A stretch of 60,000 nt of DNA, taken from positions 34,179,955 through 34,239,954 of the forward strand of contig NC_087070.1 in the NCBI RefSeq assembly GCF_963678635.1, given 5' to 3'. Every line of letters begins with the position of its first letter. The first letter of the stretch is position 1. The stretch comes from Symsagittifera roscoffensis. Its lineage: Eukaryota; Xenacoelomorpha; Acoela; Convolutidae. Below, piece by piece: positions 34,036-46,156 of this stretch. The notes below the pieces were generated by a model. It worked only from the letters and a program-made list of their open reading frames with translations. It was not told the DNA's origin and did no database searches. The position numbers were made by a program, and so were the translations under genes.

Positions 34036-34591
34036 TTAACTCAGGCTGATCCTCGAGTGGTTTCCCTGATTTATCGACCCATCTTGGGAGTGAAAAGCTG
34101 TTAGAAGTTTTCTTGTCCAGAAATGAAAATCCATCTTTTCTTCAGGCCTGTCAGCCTCGCTCTGCTCTTTTGTCTCGTAAAAATCCCTTTTTTTTCTCAA
34201 GCTGTCTGCTTTTTGGTGCTTGTCTCCGATCCTGTGCTCCTTTATCATATTGTGACCATCAAGACGCACTATCCATCTCCCGATGTAACTTTGATCTATT
34301 GAGTATGTATTTAGCCAAGGCAATGATCAGTTATCCACCCGTAAATTGGATGGCTCGCTGCCCAGATATGCTCTGTACTTCTCTATAAAGGAGACCACCG
34401 CAAAAATCTCCACCTTGGGCGCTTCATACTTCATCTCCGTGTGGCTCAGGACTTTGCTCCCGTATGCTATCGGTCTCAAAGCGGTCTTGCCATTTCATTC
34501 CTTTTCTCTTTGGAGTATGCCAGAAATTGCAACCACTGAGCCGTCTGCACCTAGGACGTACATTCCATTCTTTGTTGGCATACCCAATAAC
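34036..34591 (-). pseudogene. RNase H domain, duplicate of copy 2
   Basis: Copy of 17202-17757, with the same TGA (near 34496). Confidence 0.8.
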
Positions 34592-34779
34592 GGAGCCTCA
34601 CACAACTATCGTTTTAGTCTATGGAAGGACTCCTTTGCTGCATTGTTCCAAGTAATTTTCTCGCCTGTATGTCTAATGAGTTGTTGCATCGGGTATGGCT
34701 TGTCCGCGTAACCTTTGATAATTTCTCTATAATAGTTCGCGAAGCCCAGAAAGCTCATCAATTGATGCTCATTCTTCGG

Positions 34780-35401
34780 TTATTTCAAAGTCAGTACTGC
34801 CTTAACTGCGTCTGGATCTGGTCTGATTACTTTATTGTCCATCATCCTTCGGAGGTACTTTATCGGGTACTTCAAGATTTCGCATTTCGACGGTTTGCAT
34901 TTCAATCTTGCCCTTTTCATACTTGCAAACACTTTGTCCAATCGCTCGATGTGATCCTCAAGGGTTGGTGTCGCTATCACCCCATTGTCCACATAACACA
35001 TTACCAAGGTTCCATAATTCTTTGTTATTCTTTTAGTGCTTGTGACATCAGCCTTTGGAATGTGGCTGTCGCACTGCATTGGCCGAACGGCAATCCTCTT
35101 TCATTGGAACAGTTCCAGCTCGCAAGCAAATCCCGTATTCTTCCTATCTTGTTTTCTAAGTAGTACCTGCCAGAAAGCCGATGCCAGATCAAAAGTTGTG
35201 AAAAACTTTGCATCCCCCAATTTTGAAAGGCTTTTGTCTATTCTAGGGATGGGATAAGCATCCTTAACCGTGACGGATTTCAGGTATCGAATTTCACAAC
35301 AAAACATAAATTGAGTTCTTTTCTTTTTAGACATCACTACTCCACACGCTCGCGGTGATTTGGATGGTTCTATCAGATCTTCAGGTAGAATTCGTGCATG
35401 G
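34780..35401 (-). pseudogene. Reverse transcriptase, duplicate of copy 2, YVDN
   Basis: Copy of 17946-18567, with the same frameshift and YVDN at 34984-34995. Confidence 0.88.
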
Positions 35402-36067
35402 AAACTGCTGAGATAGATATCGAAAGCGATGATTTAGTTGATCCAAATGCAGTCACTTCTTCATCGTCTTCGGATGATGAATAGGTACTTCGAACGCAAA
35501 ACAGTTGAAGATTCAGTTGAAGAAATAGCTCAAAAAGACGTAAAACAAGCAAAAACTCTAAAATAATGTATTTGATTCAATTTAAATACAAAAAAATTTT
35601 CGCTGTAATTTTCCTCGATCCATACTACTGTCTGTTCAGACTTTGTATTCCTTAGTTGAGGATCAATAGAGTCAATTGCCGTTGATAGAGCTGCTATTCC
35701 AAACTTTTTTATCTATTTTTTTACTAGCTTTCTCGGCATGTCAAAAAGGTGCATCGATATTTGAAATTTTTTCAAGTAGGAAAACAGAATTTGAGAAAGA
35801 AAACTGTTATCTTACTTTTCGGTAAAATTTTTTAAATTTTTGACAAAAACCGGATGATTTGATATTGGCCTGTAAGTTTTCATAGCACCCCTTCTGTGTG
35901 GCAGTGTGAAAATCGCCATCTTCAGCTTATCTGGAAAACAGCAAGATTTTTTGCGTCGCTTTTTAGAAATTTTTGTTGATAAGTTATTGAAGGCGTCCTT
36001 TAGTTTTCAAGGCGGTAAAGAGGAAAAACACATTGGCTTTGTTATATTCAAAGCCAAAAGAATGTTC

Positions 36068-36346
36068 TTGTTCCGACTTTAGAAGAAAGTGAGGAGCATA
36101 TATGCTCCGAGGGGTCTTTTTTTCATCTGGTGCTCGGGTGGTCCAACTGATTTTTAAAAATGTGAATGCGTACGTAAGGGTATCGATCCCGAAAACTGTG
36201 TATGTCTAAGCGAGTATGCTTGCACTAAACTTAAATGCGGCTTGGGTGCAGGACCATTACTTTGATACTTCGTTTCAATACGCGAATTATTTATGCATAG
36301 CGAATTATCCGCAATCATAATTGTTCCAAATTGAAATGAGAAAAGC
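36068..36346 (+). repeat. GTTCCGACTTT-family repeat, duplicate
   Basis: Copy of 19234-19511. Confidence 0.7.
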
Positions 36347-37969
36347 TATTTGGCCTATATATTCCATAAACAACTCAAATTTCAACACATTGATATGATC
36401 AGCCTAAAACTCATAGATTGTAAGCTGAGAGGAATTGATTAAAAAATGGCAGAATCTAATGAAAAGGGTTCCAATGAAAAGAAGCTTGTGGGAAACAGAA
36501 TCACTTAGTAATATTTACTGTGTTCAGATTTGAACAGAATTTATTTTGTTGTCTCACTTGTGACATGATGAGAGTAGGTAGTTTCTGAAAAATCCTCCTT
36601 GTCTTTTGTTCACCCTTTTGTTCATCCTTGTCTTTTAATTAGGTTTAACTTCTAACTGTCGCAAGATGCTGAGACAACTAAATGCGCAAGAAACGTTTCA
36701 AAATCAATCGCCTAACTTTTGCTGGAAACAGTTTTGTTTTCTCACCCTCGCGTAATTTTTTTAATTAGCGCATCTTTTTCAATAAAACACACCAGCATTT
36801 TTCGAATTTTGAAGACATAAAATTTGGGTATGATATTGACTTAAAAAAAGTCCAATCTTGTTATTCAATTTGTTCCTTTAAAGTTTTGAGACAAAAACAG
36901 TTGTAAAAACAAAATTGCCTGTTATAGGAAGTTTTTTTTAATTTTGGCTTCCTAAATCAAATAATTTTCGTGATAACTTTACTAACAAAACCACTTGTCA
37001 TTTTTAGGAGGTTTTTACAAAAATTCGGCTGGCAAACCAACTATTTGTTTACGGGTTTTTATCTGTTGCATGAATGAATCGAGCGGGCCAAAACATAAAC
37101 CATTCAATAATATTCAGAGTATATAACCTAGCCGAAAGTCACATCATATGAATGAAATTTGCATGACTTTTTAAACTATTACAACTTGTTCATAACTATT
37201 ACATAACAATTACGCATTATAGTTGATATAGAGACGATAAAAATCGATAACCCAAGGTGGTCGGTACTTGAGTCGAACTGGGTCGATTCATGTGTGAACT
37301 ATATTTTGGGTTGGTTTTTATGGTAGCTGATTAATACTTTGGCTGGTTGATAAATTATCGTCTCCTTGTTTTAAGTCTGTAACTTGCAGACTTTAATGAA
37401 CCAAATATGATGCCAGATGTTGAAAATTCGAAAGAGGCGGAGATTTTTACTTCCCTTGTGACCCGAATTTACCTTCATTGTAAAGCGCCATTTTACATTT
37501 TGTCTGCAGCGGATGAAATTGAACGTTAATGACTTGTCTGGGATTTCTGGAACGTCTGGGACTTCTGGAATGAAAACTATCAAATTAAAAAATTCCGATT
37601 GGTGTTGTTTCTAATTGAACTTAGAAAAAGTAGTATTAGAAATTTTTAATGCTCAGAAACGAAATGCAATATATCGACCCTGAAAATTAACATTCCTAAA
37701 GCCTTGAGATGGACTAGTTTGGGCGTTGATTTTCAATTTTTTCTTTTCAGTTTTTAATCTTGCTTAATGCATAAGTTCATTGCTACTTCTTAAATCCCAT
37801 CCAAAGCTTCAATCAAAAACTTCAATTTCCACTCTAAGAATCTGACTCCTTGTACTTTTTATTTACAATACTTTTGCATGACTCAATTTTATGATGACCA
37901 AAACGTCGTTCTTATACAACAATCCAAGTTTACTAACGGCCATCAAAAAAGTAAAAAGATTTCCGGATC

Positions 37970-38389
37970 CACCTGCGGGTTTAGGGGGGCGGGGGCGTAG
38001 TTTTCCTACTCTTCAGGGATTCGACCCCCTGCCGACCCAAAGGGTCGCACCTTTGAACTATTTTGAGCTATCCATTTTTGTCTTATTGACACTAAAAATT
38101 TTTCTAAAGGCGCCTTTGGCGCCAAATGTACTAATTTTGAGGGGGAGCGCATGCCAAAAAAATGCAATTTTTTGGTCGAAAATTTCAAAAAAAGTGCCTA
38201 AAAACGCCTTTTTCGAAGACTGTTTTTAAAAATTTGCCTATGGCGCAGAAAATTTGATAAAGATGGGGTCTTTATAATGATTTGGGAGAGCTGAGAAAAT
38301 CAATTTGGTCGACGTTAGAAAAAAGGTCCGCCAATTTTTTTTTTTGAAAATCCGACCCCCCTATCGAGAAAATCCTAGATCTGCCCGTG
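37970..38389. mobile_element. hAT-like MITE, duplicate
   Basis: Copy of 21135-21554, but its hairpin reads GACCCAAAGGGTC, fully paired, as in sub-unit 1. The 21135 copy therefore acquired its mismatch after the duplication. Confidence 0.8.
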
Positions 38390-40201
38390 TATCCTCATTT
38401 TCCTCATTTCACTCAAAATTCAGAACCAAAAGATTGGATTTGCTGAAAATTGCCTCAACTATCATGCTATGCTTTTTAAATTCTGCTCTTAGTTTTTCGA
38501 TCACTTGAACCAAAATCTATAAATACACATAATAAATTTTTCAAGGATAAAAAAATCAATCCTATTTTTGTAGAAGCAGTTCAAGTGAGAGTGCAATACT
38601 AGCGGTGGGGGGGGGGGGTAGGTTTTTTTTTTGGGTATTTTGGATAGGTGCTGTACCCAGCTTGTATCGACCTATTAGTCCCATCCCATTTCTGAAATAT
38701 ATGGCGGGGAGTATTTTCTATCCATTTTTCCAATACCTGTTCTATCATATAACCGCTAAAGAGCATTTAACTCAGTGATTTAATAGACCATTTTAGCCGA
38801 AAATTTTTATTTTATACTAATCAAAAGAAAGACCAATGTTCTACCTTATAGTCAAAATTGGAAAGAAAAGAGTTGTTTTGAAAAAGAAAAATAATTATTT
38901 GGTGCTGCATATTTATTTTCGGCTGCGTTCTACTCGGTCTTTTTTTTGTGTTCATCTTTTGTATCCTTGAAAACCTGCGTTGCTTTAAGATTTATTGATG
39001 TTTTTTTCCGCGGTGAGTTTCTTTACTTTTAAAACCTAACAAAGGACCAAAATTCTATCGACTTCAAAGTTTTTCTGCCACTTTTCCTTGGTCAAACTTT
39101 TTCATGCTGTTAAATTGCGTTAGAAAAAAGGGGAAAAAAGGATTTTATCTCAATTTAGGAATAGTTTCTATTTCTACTTCGACTTCGACCTGTTGGTATT
39201 CGCAGTCATATTTTAGTGCCGCCTTCTTCATGTAGAATTTGGTCCAACAAGTAAGCCCCATCTAAAATGGCTTGAGGGCAGTCAATCCAGCAATTTACCC
39301 TTTTAAAATTACCATCCGAGAATTTTCATACTTTTCTGTTGCCACCAATTCTTACCATGAACACTTGCAAAAAAGTTAGACAGTCAATATGGGAATACTG
39401 CTGATTAAGCGCACTATTCCGTACCGGAGTTTATAACTAGTTAACTGGAAATAGCTGGATAAATTTGGATTTCACTCTCCAACTCGGGCTTTCATCTGGA
39501 ATTTTCAATCAGGGCTTCATTGCAGCAGCTCGTTTAATCGCAACTTATTCCTCTGTTTTTTATTCTCTTGGCGGTTGAAACGCCGAAAGGTAATTCTGAC
39601 TTGGCATTCGCCTTTTAATTCTCAATGTGTAAAAGTGCGAAGAGATTAACAGAGACAAAAATGGATTTTTCTCTTCAACTTTGTGGATTTTTGCCGTCTA
39701 AATATAACTTCAACGTGCAAAACAAAGATTGAAATGATGAAAAATTGACAAAAATGGTTGTATGGAGAAGATTAAATTACTCCCTTGAGTATTATTGTCA
39801 TTTGTCATTATTTGATACCATATAGAAGCTGCGGTAAAAAGGATTATTAAAAAATAATTTGAAACATATTACGAATCAGACTTAAGAGCAGAAGACTGTA
39901 ACAACAAATTTATATACGGTTTCTTTTGCAAAAAAGGGATGCGCATATTAGAAAAAAATGTTATGTTTTCCATTATTTAGTTGATTTTGGTGTTCCGTTT
40001 TGCCTTGCCCGCAATTTGATTCAATTTAGAGAAACCCGCAGCGCATGTTACATCTTATTGTTATTATTATTTCGGACCCGCCTCCCGCAAAATTCACTTC
40101 TTCCGTCCATATTAGGTTTGTATTTACAGTTATACTTGAACAATTGTGCATAAACCCAAGTTAAAAGCAACCGTACATGATCAAAGCAGATAAACCAGGG
40201 C

Positions 40202-40316
40202 GTTCAACAGTGCCGAAGCTCAACAGTGCCGAAAATTAAAAAGTATTCAACAGTGCCAAAAATCATCCATTTTTGCCACTGTTGAACACTTCCTCATTTT
40301 CGGCACTGTTGCACTG
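40202..40316. repeat. Palindromic CAACAGTGCC cluster, duplicate
   Basis: Copy of 23366-23480 with three substitutions in 115 bp, more than the surrounding sequence shows. Confidence 0.7.
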
Positions 40317-41121
40317 CTCCAGATAAAACAGCTACTTTTGTTGAAATTCCTTTTTTAAACCTGGAGGGTTCTCATAATGGAGGGACGAATGAAGGAAAAC
40401 TTATAACCAAACAAAATGGTTAGAAGTTCCTTTTGACGGAATGACTGTTGCACAAACCGAAATCAGTACTAACAGAAATTGAGTTAAATCAGAACAGTCA
40501 AGTTTTGCTGTACAATTTTTGCAGATATACACGACTTTTTTGGTTTTGTTTTCAAAAACGGTTTAAGTATTTTTTTCAATACCCAATTTCAATTTTGCAT
40601 TGTTTGAAATTCATGTATCTGTTTTTTTTTAATCGGTCAATATTAATTGTAATGGCCTGGATTTATTCGCTTTCTTTAAGATTTTTGCAATTCTTTTGAG
40701 GCTTTCGAAAACTCAATTCTGATTTGAGTATTCAAAACAGGCCTTCGTAACAGGCCCTTTCGGAACAGGTCCTTTCGAAACACGACTTCGTTCTACATTT
40801 TTTTTTGAAATTTTAATGTAATTGAGTTTAACTATTTTAAACTTTTTTGAATTTTAATTTTCTTGAGTTTAACTATATTATACAATTATCAAAAAGTTTT
40901 GTCTATTTTGAGACAATTTAAGAGGCTGAAAGTAGCTTAAATAGTGGTATAACTAGTGGTTTCTCAAAAAAAATCTTTTTATATAAAAAAATTGTTTCAG
41001 TTTTTTTAAATGATGAATGCCAGAATAGTTTTTAAAATAGGAACGAAAAAAAAAATACCCGGGCTTAGTCTGTGTTTTTATGTTCAGACTTTATGAGTCT
41101 GAATCGATCCGCGTTGGGACC

Positions 41122-41280
41122 AAAAAGTCATAGTCGCAACGCAGGTCAAAGTCTGCAAAGTCTAAACATAAGTCTGCAAAGTCAAATATAGTCTTTTTTT
41201 TTGCTTTTAGGAAAGCATCAGTTTTGTTGTGTTTTTTGTTCAGTTCGATTCGTGTGGGTAAAAATATCTGCTCTGCTATT
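41122..41280. other. Unique DNA right of the 16.8-kb array
   Basis: Short AT-rich stretch with repeated AAGTCTGCAAAGTC words and CAACGC (41137-41142), which can pair with GCGTTG (41111-41116) across the duplication edge. No gene. Confidence 0.55.
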
Positions 41281-41705
41281 CAGGGGCGGATCTAGGATTT
41301 TCTCGAGGGGGGGGGGCGGATTTTCAAAAAAAATTCGAAAATTTTGACGACCTTTTTTTTAGTCGATTTTTCGATTTTCGAGCTCTCCCAAAGCACTGTT
41401 TTGCCTCTATTTTGGCTAAATTTTCTGCGCCGCTGGCAAATTTTTGAAAAAACAGTCAAAAAAGCCGTTTTTGGGCACTTTTTGAATAATGTTGACAAAA
41501 AAATCGCGTTTTTTTGGCGCGCGCTCCCCCTCAAAGTTAGTATATATTGCCGCCGAAGGCGCCTTTAGAAAAGTTTTGAGGTCGGTCGGCCAAAAATGGA
41601 TTTCTGAAAAGTATCAAAGGGGGGACTCTTTGAGTCGGCAGGGGTTCGAATCCCTGAGGGGAGGGAGGGGGGCGTCCGCCGCCCCCTCCCCTAAATCCGC
41701 CCCTG
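41281..41705. mobile_element. hAT-like MITE, intact copy with 8-bp TSD
   Basis: Terminal inverted repeats CAGGGGCGGATCTAGG at the left and CCTAAATCCGCCCCTG at the right, flanked by perfect 8-bp direct repeats CTGCTATT (41273-41280 and 41706-41713). Eight-bp target duplications and CAGGGGCGGA-type ends fit the hAT superfamily. It is 425 bp with no transposase. Internal features: hairpin GACTCTTTGAGTC (41624-41636) and a pol III box-B-like word GGTTCGAATCC (41643-41653). It lies in the opposite orientation to the copies in the retroelement array. Confidence 0.92.
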
Positions 41706-43104
41706 CTGCTATTGTACTTTACTGCTCACGCAGCTTCTCAAGAGTAACTTTTTAATCTATAAAAATCTTTCTACAAATTATGTTCAGATTATAGTCTTAA
41801 GGTGCCTTCTACGCTTGACTTGACAGAGAATCAGCAAAATTTAAAAGAACCACTGATAAGTAAATTCTTCTCAGTCAAAATGCATGAAAATTGTAATTTC
41901 AGATTCCTGTATCGCTACAGGTTCAAAATGTCCTCTTTGTCCTATTAGACGGGAAAAAAATCGAAATATCAAAGATTAACTCAGTCTTAAAACAATCGTG
42001 ATATTTCAAACAAAAAGATTTCTCAGACTTAACATCTTTGCATTGAAAGAGAGCAAAGAATGCTTAAAGTCTTTACAAGGAGTTTATTTGACCCGCCTCC
42101 AATTAGCTGTTCTTGGCTCCTCCTATTTTAGACCATTTTCTTTTGTTCTGCTAATTTTTACCACCATAGTGTCTGCGCTTGTTTGTAGTTTAAAGAAGAA
42201 AAAATCATTCCTCTTTTTTATGTGTAGTCAGTCCCTAGCGGCTTTGGTTAAACACTGAGAAATGGCTTCTTCTTTGCTTACTTACCCCACAATTCACGAG
42301 TCTCTTCCAACACATTATTTCTTTTTAAGTTTAAAAGTGCAATAATTTTCAAGGTGAGCGTTTGTATCAGATATTTAAAGGTACGTTCGTAGTTTTCTAA
42401 TAATCTTCTATAATATTCTTTCTCACTTTTCAGTTATATTTTTGTATAAAACAGATGACTTCGAGCGTTAAAGTGAAAAAGAACCTTGATCTCTTCTCTT
42501 CTCATATTATATTTATTTTCATATTAAAAAATCACCATAATTTCAATATCAACAAAGTTATTGGTTATTTGAAGAAAAAAAAACAATTTGATATAAAAAA
42601 ATAATCAGAACACTTAATGACTTAAGTTTAATAATAAATTTATTAACTATATTTACATACAAAACTAATTGACTAAATAATTTAAAGGGGTTTACATTTA
42701 TCAAAAATCTATATCGTAAAAAAACTAACGCCCAAGTGTTAATCCGTCAACTTAAACCCAAATTACTATTTCTAAATTGCCTTCAGCGCATACGAAGCGT
42801 CAAAAAATCAAGTTGCACTCAATTTGCCTATTGCGTAATCCACAATTTGTCTCCAGGCCGAAATAAGACTTAGTTTCTCTATTTGACAAATATATGTTGC
42901 CAAAACATGATTGATAGAGTGATAAGCAGTCGATGTACAAGGACACCAACGATAATAAAAGATACTTTATGTTCTGAACCTATTTCACCTGATGCTGCCA
43001 AAAGTTTGTCTAAGAGATTCAACAACAAATTATATTAAATTACAATGCGGTAAACCAAAAATAAGCGCCTCGAAAAAATTGAATTTTTCTGTTAAAACAT
43101 TCTC

Positions 43105-43770
43105 GTACCCAGTAAATTTTCTACACCAGATCTGAAATTTAGTTTTTCTTGGTTTTTTTCAGATCTGAAAAAACCAATGATTCTAACACAATTTTTGCTA
43201 TTTATGTTTTTTTCTGTACTTGATAACTTTTGTTAGCTACTAGCAAGTAATCTGCAAAGTCTCGAACAGGAGACTGCCAAATTATGTTTAGCCAAGCATG
43301 AGAAAAACATTGGAAACGCATAAGTAGCGCATGAAAATCAAAAATTTGACAGATCTTCTAACAGTTTTTGAAAAAGTTTTAACACAGTTGAAGAAGAATT
43401 TTAGATCAAAAAAAAAAACAGTTTTTTATACCGCTAGCTAATCTAAACAAAATTGTGTATTGCAGAAACATAAAAAATTCAATTTTTTGCTTGAAATGCA
43501 TAAATTATAAATTAACAAAGGATTTCTCAGATCTGATTTCAGATCTGAAAATTTGTTTTTCAAGGTTATTTCGGATCTGAAATTTTCTCATTCAGATCCA
43601 AATTTCAGATCTGAAATTTGGCAATTTATATCAAGATCTGAATTAATGAATATCAGATCTGAAAATTTTAAATTTATACAAAGATATGAATTAATGAATT
43701 TCAGACCTGAGAATCAACTTATATAAGAAATAAAGAGTTTCAGATCTTGCACAGAAAATCCCCTGGGTAC
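43105..43770. mobile_element. GTACCC-ended element rich in AGATCT palindromes
   Basis: Begins GTACCCAGTAAATTTTCT and ends AGAAAATCCCCTGGGTAC, imperfect terminal inverted repeats of about 18 bp, flanked by TA if the element is taken as CCCAG...CTGGG. Inside, TTTCAGATCTGAAA-type palindromes recur about ten times with varying decay. No coding capacity. A non-autonomous DNA transposon is the simplest reading; the superfamily is unresolved. Confidence 0.72.
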
Positions 43771-44339
43771 GGGTTTGACTAAGTCCCCAAACACAAAACT
43801 TTTGTACATGTCAACTGGGTTTGAAATTGATGCTTTATAAGTCTCAATGTTGCCATGGAACGCTCACTAAATGGCTTTGATCAATCCTGCTTTGTGAATG
43901 TGGAAAGTCACATTTCAAAAATGTTTTTTTTTTGCAAAACACGAAATTACCAAAATCCAACAAACTGAAAACTCTAATGAATCAAAAAATCTAAAGAATC
44001 AGAAATTCATTTTGCCAAAAATACAGGACAACTTCGGCTTATTGTTATATGAGGTTATTTTGTATATTTACCACAACTAACAGGGGTAGTTAAAGAATAA
44101 GCAGTTTGGAACTTCTTTCTATTCACTTTTTACATGGCATTGTCTCAGGTAAACGAAATTGCTATTTGAGCGACAAAACAACCAGTGGTGATATACAATA
44201 AACAAGACTGCTCGTATATCAGGGCAAAGCGCTGAGTGTACCGACTGTCCAAATAGTTTTTGGGAAAAGAAAAAAAATGAAAACTTGTACAATTTGGACA
44301 ATATGACACAGTACAAAATTAATACGACCGATCCGATTA

Positions 44340-44533
44340 GCTTGCCTCAATTCATTTCGGAATGATTTTGTTGTGCGGGATATTCGCATTGCATAAATAA
44401 TTCGAGTTACGCTATCAGCAATATGATTAAAATCTTCAAAGCGCTCATAATTTAGTCCAGAACATGGCCAATTTGGCAATTTTCAAACCCTCAAAACATT
44501 TTAAAAAAACCGGAGGTAAAATATCTTTTTAAA
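44340..44533 (-). repeat. Repeat-family member, truncated by duplication junction
   Basis: Reverse-oriented start of the family (GCTTGCCTCAATTCATTTCGG), cut at 44533, where copy 2 of the 3.05-kb unit begins. Confidence 0.65.
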
Positions 44534-44758
44534 TTTGAATAATGTTGACAAAAAAATCGCGTTTTTTTGGCGCGCGCTCCCCCTCAAAGTTAGTATATAT
44601 TGCCGCCGAAGGCGCCTTTAGAAAAGTTTTGAGGTCGGTCGGCCAAAAATGGATTTCTGAAAAGTATCAAAGGGGGGACTCTTTGAGTCGGCAGGGGTTC
44701 GAATCCCTGAGGGGAGGGAGGGGGGCGTCCGCCGCCCCCTCCCCTAAATCCGCCCCTG
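44534..44758. mobile_element. hAT-like MITE, right-hand fragment
   Basis: Right 225 bp of the 41281 element carried by the duplication, with hairpin 44677-44689, box-B-like word 44696-44706, and the right TSD CTGCTATT at 44759-44766. The left end and left TSD are missing, which fixes the order: MITE insertion first, duplication second. Confidence 0.88.
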
Positions 44759-46156
44759 CTGCTATTGTACTTTACTGCTCACGCAGCTTCTCAAGAGTAA
44801 CTTTTTAATCTATAAAAATCTTTCTACAAATTATGTTCAGATTATAGTCTTAAGGTGCCTTCTACGCTTGACTTGACAGAGAATCAGCAAAATTTAAAAG
44901 AACCACTGATAAGTAAATTCTTCTCAGTCAAAATGCATGAAAATTGTAATTTCAGATTCCTGTATCGCTACAGGTTCAAAATGTCCTCTTTGTCCTATTA
45001 GACGGGAAAAAAATCGAAATATCAAAGATTAACTCAGTCTTAAAACAATCGTGATATTTCAAACAAAAAGATTTCTCAGACTTAACATCTTTGCATTGAA
45101 AGAGAGCAAAGAATGCTTAAAGTCTTTACAAGGAGTTTATTTGACCCGCCTCCAATTAGCTGTTCTTGGCTCCTCCTATTTTAGACCATTTTCTTTTGTT
45201 CTGCTAATTTTTACCACCATAGTGTCTGCGCTTGTTTGTAGTTTAAAGAAGAAAAAATCATTCCTCTTTTTTATGTGTAGTCAGTCCCTAGCGGCTTTGG
45301 TTAAACACTGAGAAATGGCTTCTTCTTTGCTTACTTACCCCACAATTCACGAGTCTCTTCCAACACATTATTTCTTTTTAAGTTTAAAAGTGCAATAATT
45401 TTCAAGGTGAGCGTTTGTATCAGATATTTAAAGGTACGTTCGTAGTTTTCTAATAATCTTCTATAATATTCTTTCTCACTTTTCAGTTATATTTTTGTAT
45501 AAAACAGATGACTTCGAGCGTTAAAGTGAAAAAGAACCTTGATCTCTTCTCTTCTCATATTATATTTATTTTCATATTAAAAAATCACCATAATTTCAAT
45601 ATCAACAAAGTTATTGGTTATTTGAAGAAAAAAAACAATTTGATATAAAAAAATAATCAGAACACTTAATGACTTAAGTTTAATAATAAATTTATTAACT
45701 ATATTTACATACAAAACTAATTGACTAAATAATTTAAAGGGGTTTACATTTATCAAAAATCTATATCGTAAAAAAACTAACGCCCAAGTGTTAATCCGTC
45801 AACTTAAACCCAAATTACTATTTCTAAATTGCCTTCAGCGCATACGAAGCGTCAAAAAATCAATTTGCACTCAATTTGCCTATTGCGTAATCCACAATTT
45901 GTCTCCAGGCCGAAATAAGACTTAGTTTCTCTATTTGACAAATATATGTTGCCAAAACATGATTGATAGAGTGATAAGCAGTCGATGTACAAGGACACCA
46001 ACGATAATAAAAGATACTTTATGTTCTGAACCTATTTCACCTGATGCTGCCAAAAGTTTGTCTAAGAGATTCAACAACAAATTATATTAAATTACAATGC
46101 GGTAAACCAAAAATAAGCGCCTCGAAAAAATTGAATTTTTCTGTTAAAACATTCTC

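Larger units (their letters stand above)
24231..41121. repeat. 16.8-kb tandem duplication, copy 2
   Basis: Second copy of 7397-24230, 16891 bp long. The size difference is mainly a 55-bp block (40888-40942) absent from copy 1. Its right edge ...GGGACC at 41121 is followed by unrelated AAAAAGTCATAG. Scattered single-base differences and two small clusters (36457-36466 and 37633-37674) distinguish the copies. Confidence 0.93.
35494..41121. other. AT-rich non-coding region, duplicate
   Basis: Copy of 18660-24230, with a repeat-family member (36068-36346), a MITE (37970-38389), the CAACAGTGCC cluster (40202-40316) and a 55-bp block not in copy 1 (40888-40942). A G13 run lies near 38610. No gene. 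Confidence 0.8.
41481..44533. repeat. 3.05-kb tandem duplication, copy 1
   Basis: 3053-bp unit repeated at 44534-47595 and nearly identical. Its left edge lies inside the MITE at 41281-41705, its right edge in the reverse-oriented repeat-family member. The region 41706-43104 within it is AT-rich with only short unsupported frames (for example 41998-42258). Confidence 0.92.

Noticed and set aside
34621-35163. Plus-strand 180-codon ORF (also 17787-18329)
   Set aside because: Antisense of the reverse transcriptase; the minus strand carries the recognisable motifs.
41590-41660. Genuine tRNA gene
   Set aside because: A box-B-like word and a small hairpin are present, but no acceptor stem or seven-base anticodon loop can be folded.
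41998-42258. 86-codon plus ORF with a hydrophobic stretch, repeated at 45051-45311
   Set aside because: The repeat is due to the 3.05-kb duplication; there is no independent conservation.
43105-43770. CRISPR-like array (regular AGATCTGAA words)
   Set aside because: Spacing is irregular, units are palindromic words within a transposon-like element, and the DNA is eukaryotic.
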